Below are positions 14,199-14,261 of a DNA stretch of 14,261 nt, piece after piece; position 1 is the stretch's first letter; each line of letters starts with the position of its first letter. The stretch lies in contig PHDR01000028.1 of the NCBI GenBank assembly GCA_002841035.1, positions 1 to 14,261 of the forward strand. Reading direction: 5' to 3'. A program made the translations under genes and the position numbers. Source of the DNA: Bacteroidetes bacterium HGW-Bacteroidetes-12. GTDB lineage: Bacteria > Bacteroidota > Bacteroidia > Flavobacteriales_E > Vicingaceae. The notes below the pieces were generated by a model that worked only from the letters and a program-made list of their open reading frames with translations, was not told the origin of the DNA and ran no database searches.

Positions 14199-14261
14199 TA
14201 GTTTTTTTAACTGAATTAGTTCCTTGTATATTCTATAGGTATTATTAATTTTGTCCCTTTA

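Noticed and set aside
1..14261. CRISPR array, tRNA or rRNA gene
   Set aside because: No regularly spaced repeats, cloverleaf-like stretches or rRNA-like sequence were seen on either strand.

Overview
The window looks like a chromosomal stretch from a marine or aquatic member of the Bacteroidetes, most likely Flavobacteriia or a close relative. The evidence is the low GC content, AT-rich leaders without Shine-Dalgarno sites, two matches to the Bacteroidetes -7 box TAnnTTTG (one with a TTTTG 19 bp upstream), a C-terminal type IX secretion (T9SS) sorting domain, and several small signal-peptide proteins ending in GQ or AQ. No RNA gene, CRISPR array, intact insertion sequence or phage was found.

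Region 1 (1-5711) is accessory and is the unusual part. It starts with two tandem paralogous beta-barrel-like genes (3-515, cut by the window edge, and 526-1323). A rearranged array follows. Three short secreted barrel-like proteins (1496, 2271, 3050) share almost the same signal-peptide DNA but have divergent bodies. Two of them are followed at the same spacing by a gene starting like the phospholipase: an 80-codon remnant at 2024 and the full 685-residue enzyme at 3654. The same two barrel genes are preceded by the 3' end of a third gene, a coiled-coil C-terminal tail of the DYVFE...NKHLP...EELTLY type: a short relic at 1329-1379 and a longer piece at about 2786-3013. The simplest reading is a duplicated module, [tail]-[barrel]-[phospholipase]. 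The first copy is decayed, and an extra barrel gene (2271) runs out of frame into the second tail.

The full-length phospholipase (3654-5711) is predicted to be a Ca2+-dependent PI-PLC-like enzyme exported by T9SS. It keeps the candidate catalytic histidines and metal ligands.

Region 2 (5877-14032) is mostly conserved housekeeping: a prohibitin/SPFH protein, rsmE overlapping a DUF4159 gene, ornithine aminotransferase (rocD), the SRP GTPase Ffh, FolD, an extremely acidic small protein, a convergent secreted protein resembling the GldM C-terminal domain, and an EamA/DMT permease. A 17-bp perfect hairpin separates the acidic gene from the convergent gene and should terminate both. The window ends in a 161-bp nested inverted repeat (14038-14198) that looks like a dispersed or mobile repeat.

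The most promising candidate for something new is the barrel/phospholipase module with its duplicated tail relics. Its function is inferred only from gene order and sequence similarity read by eye.
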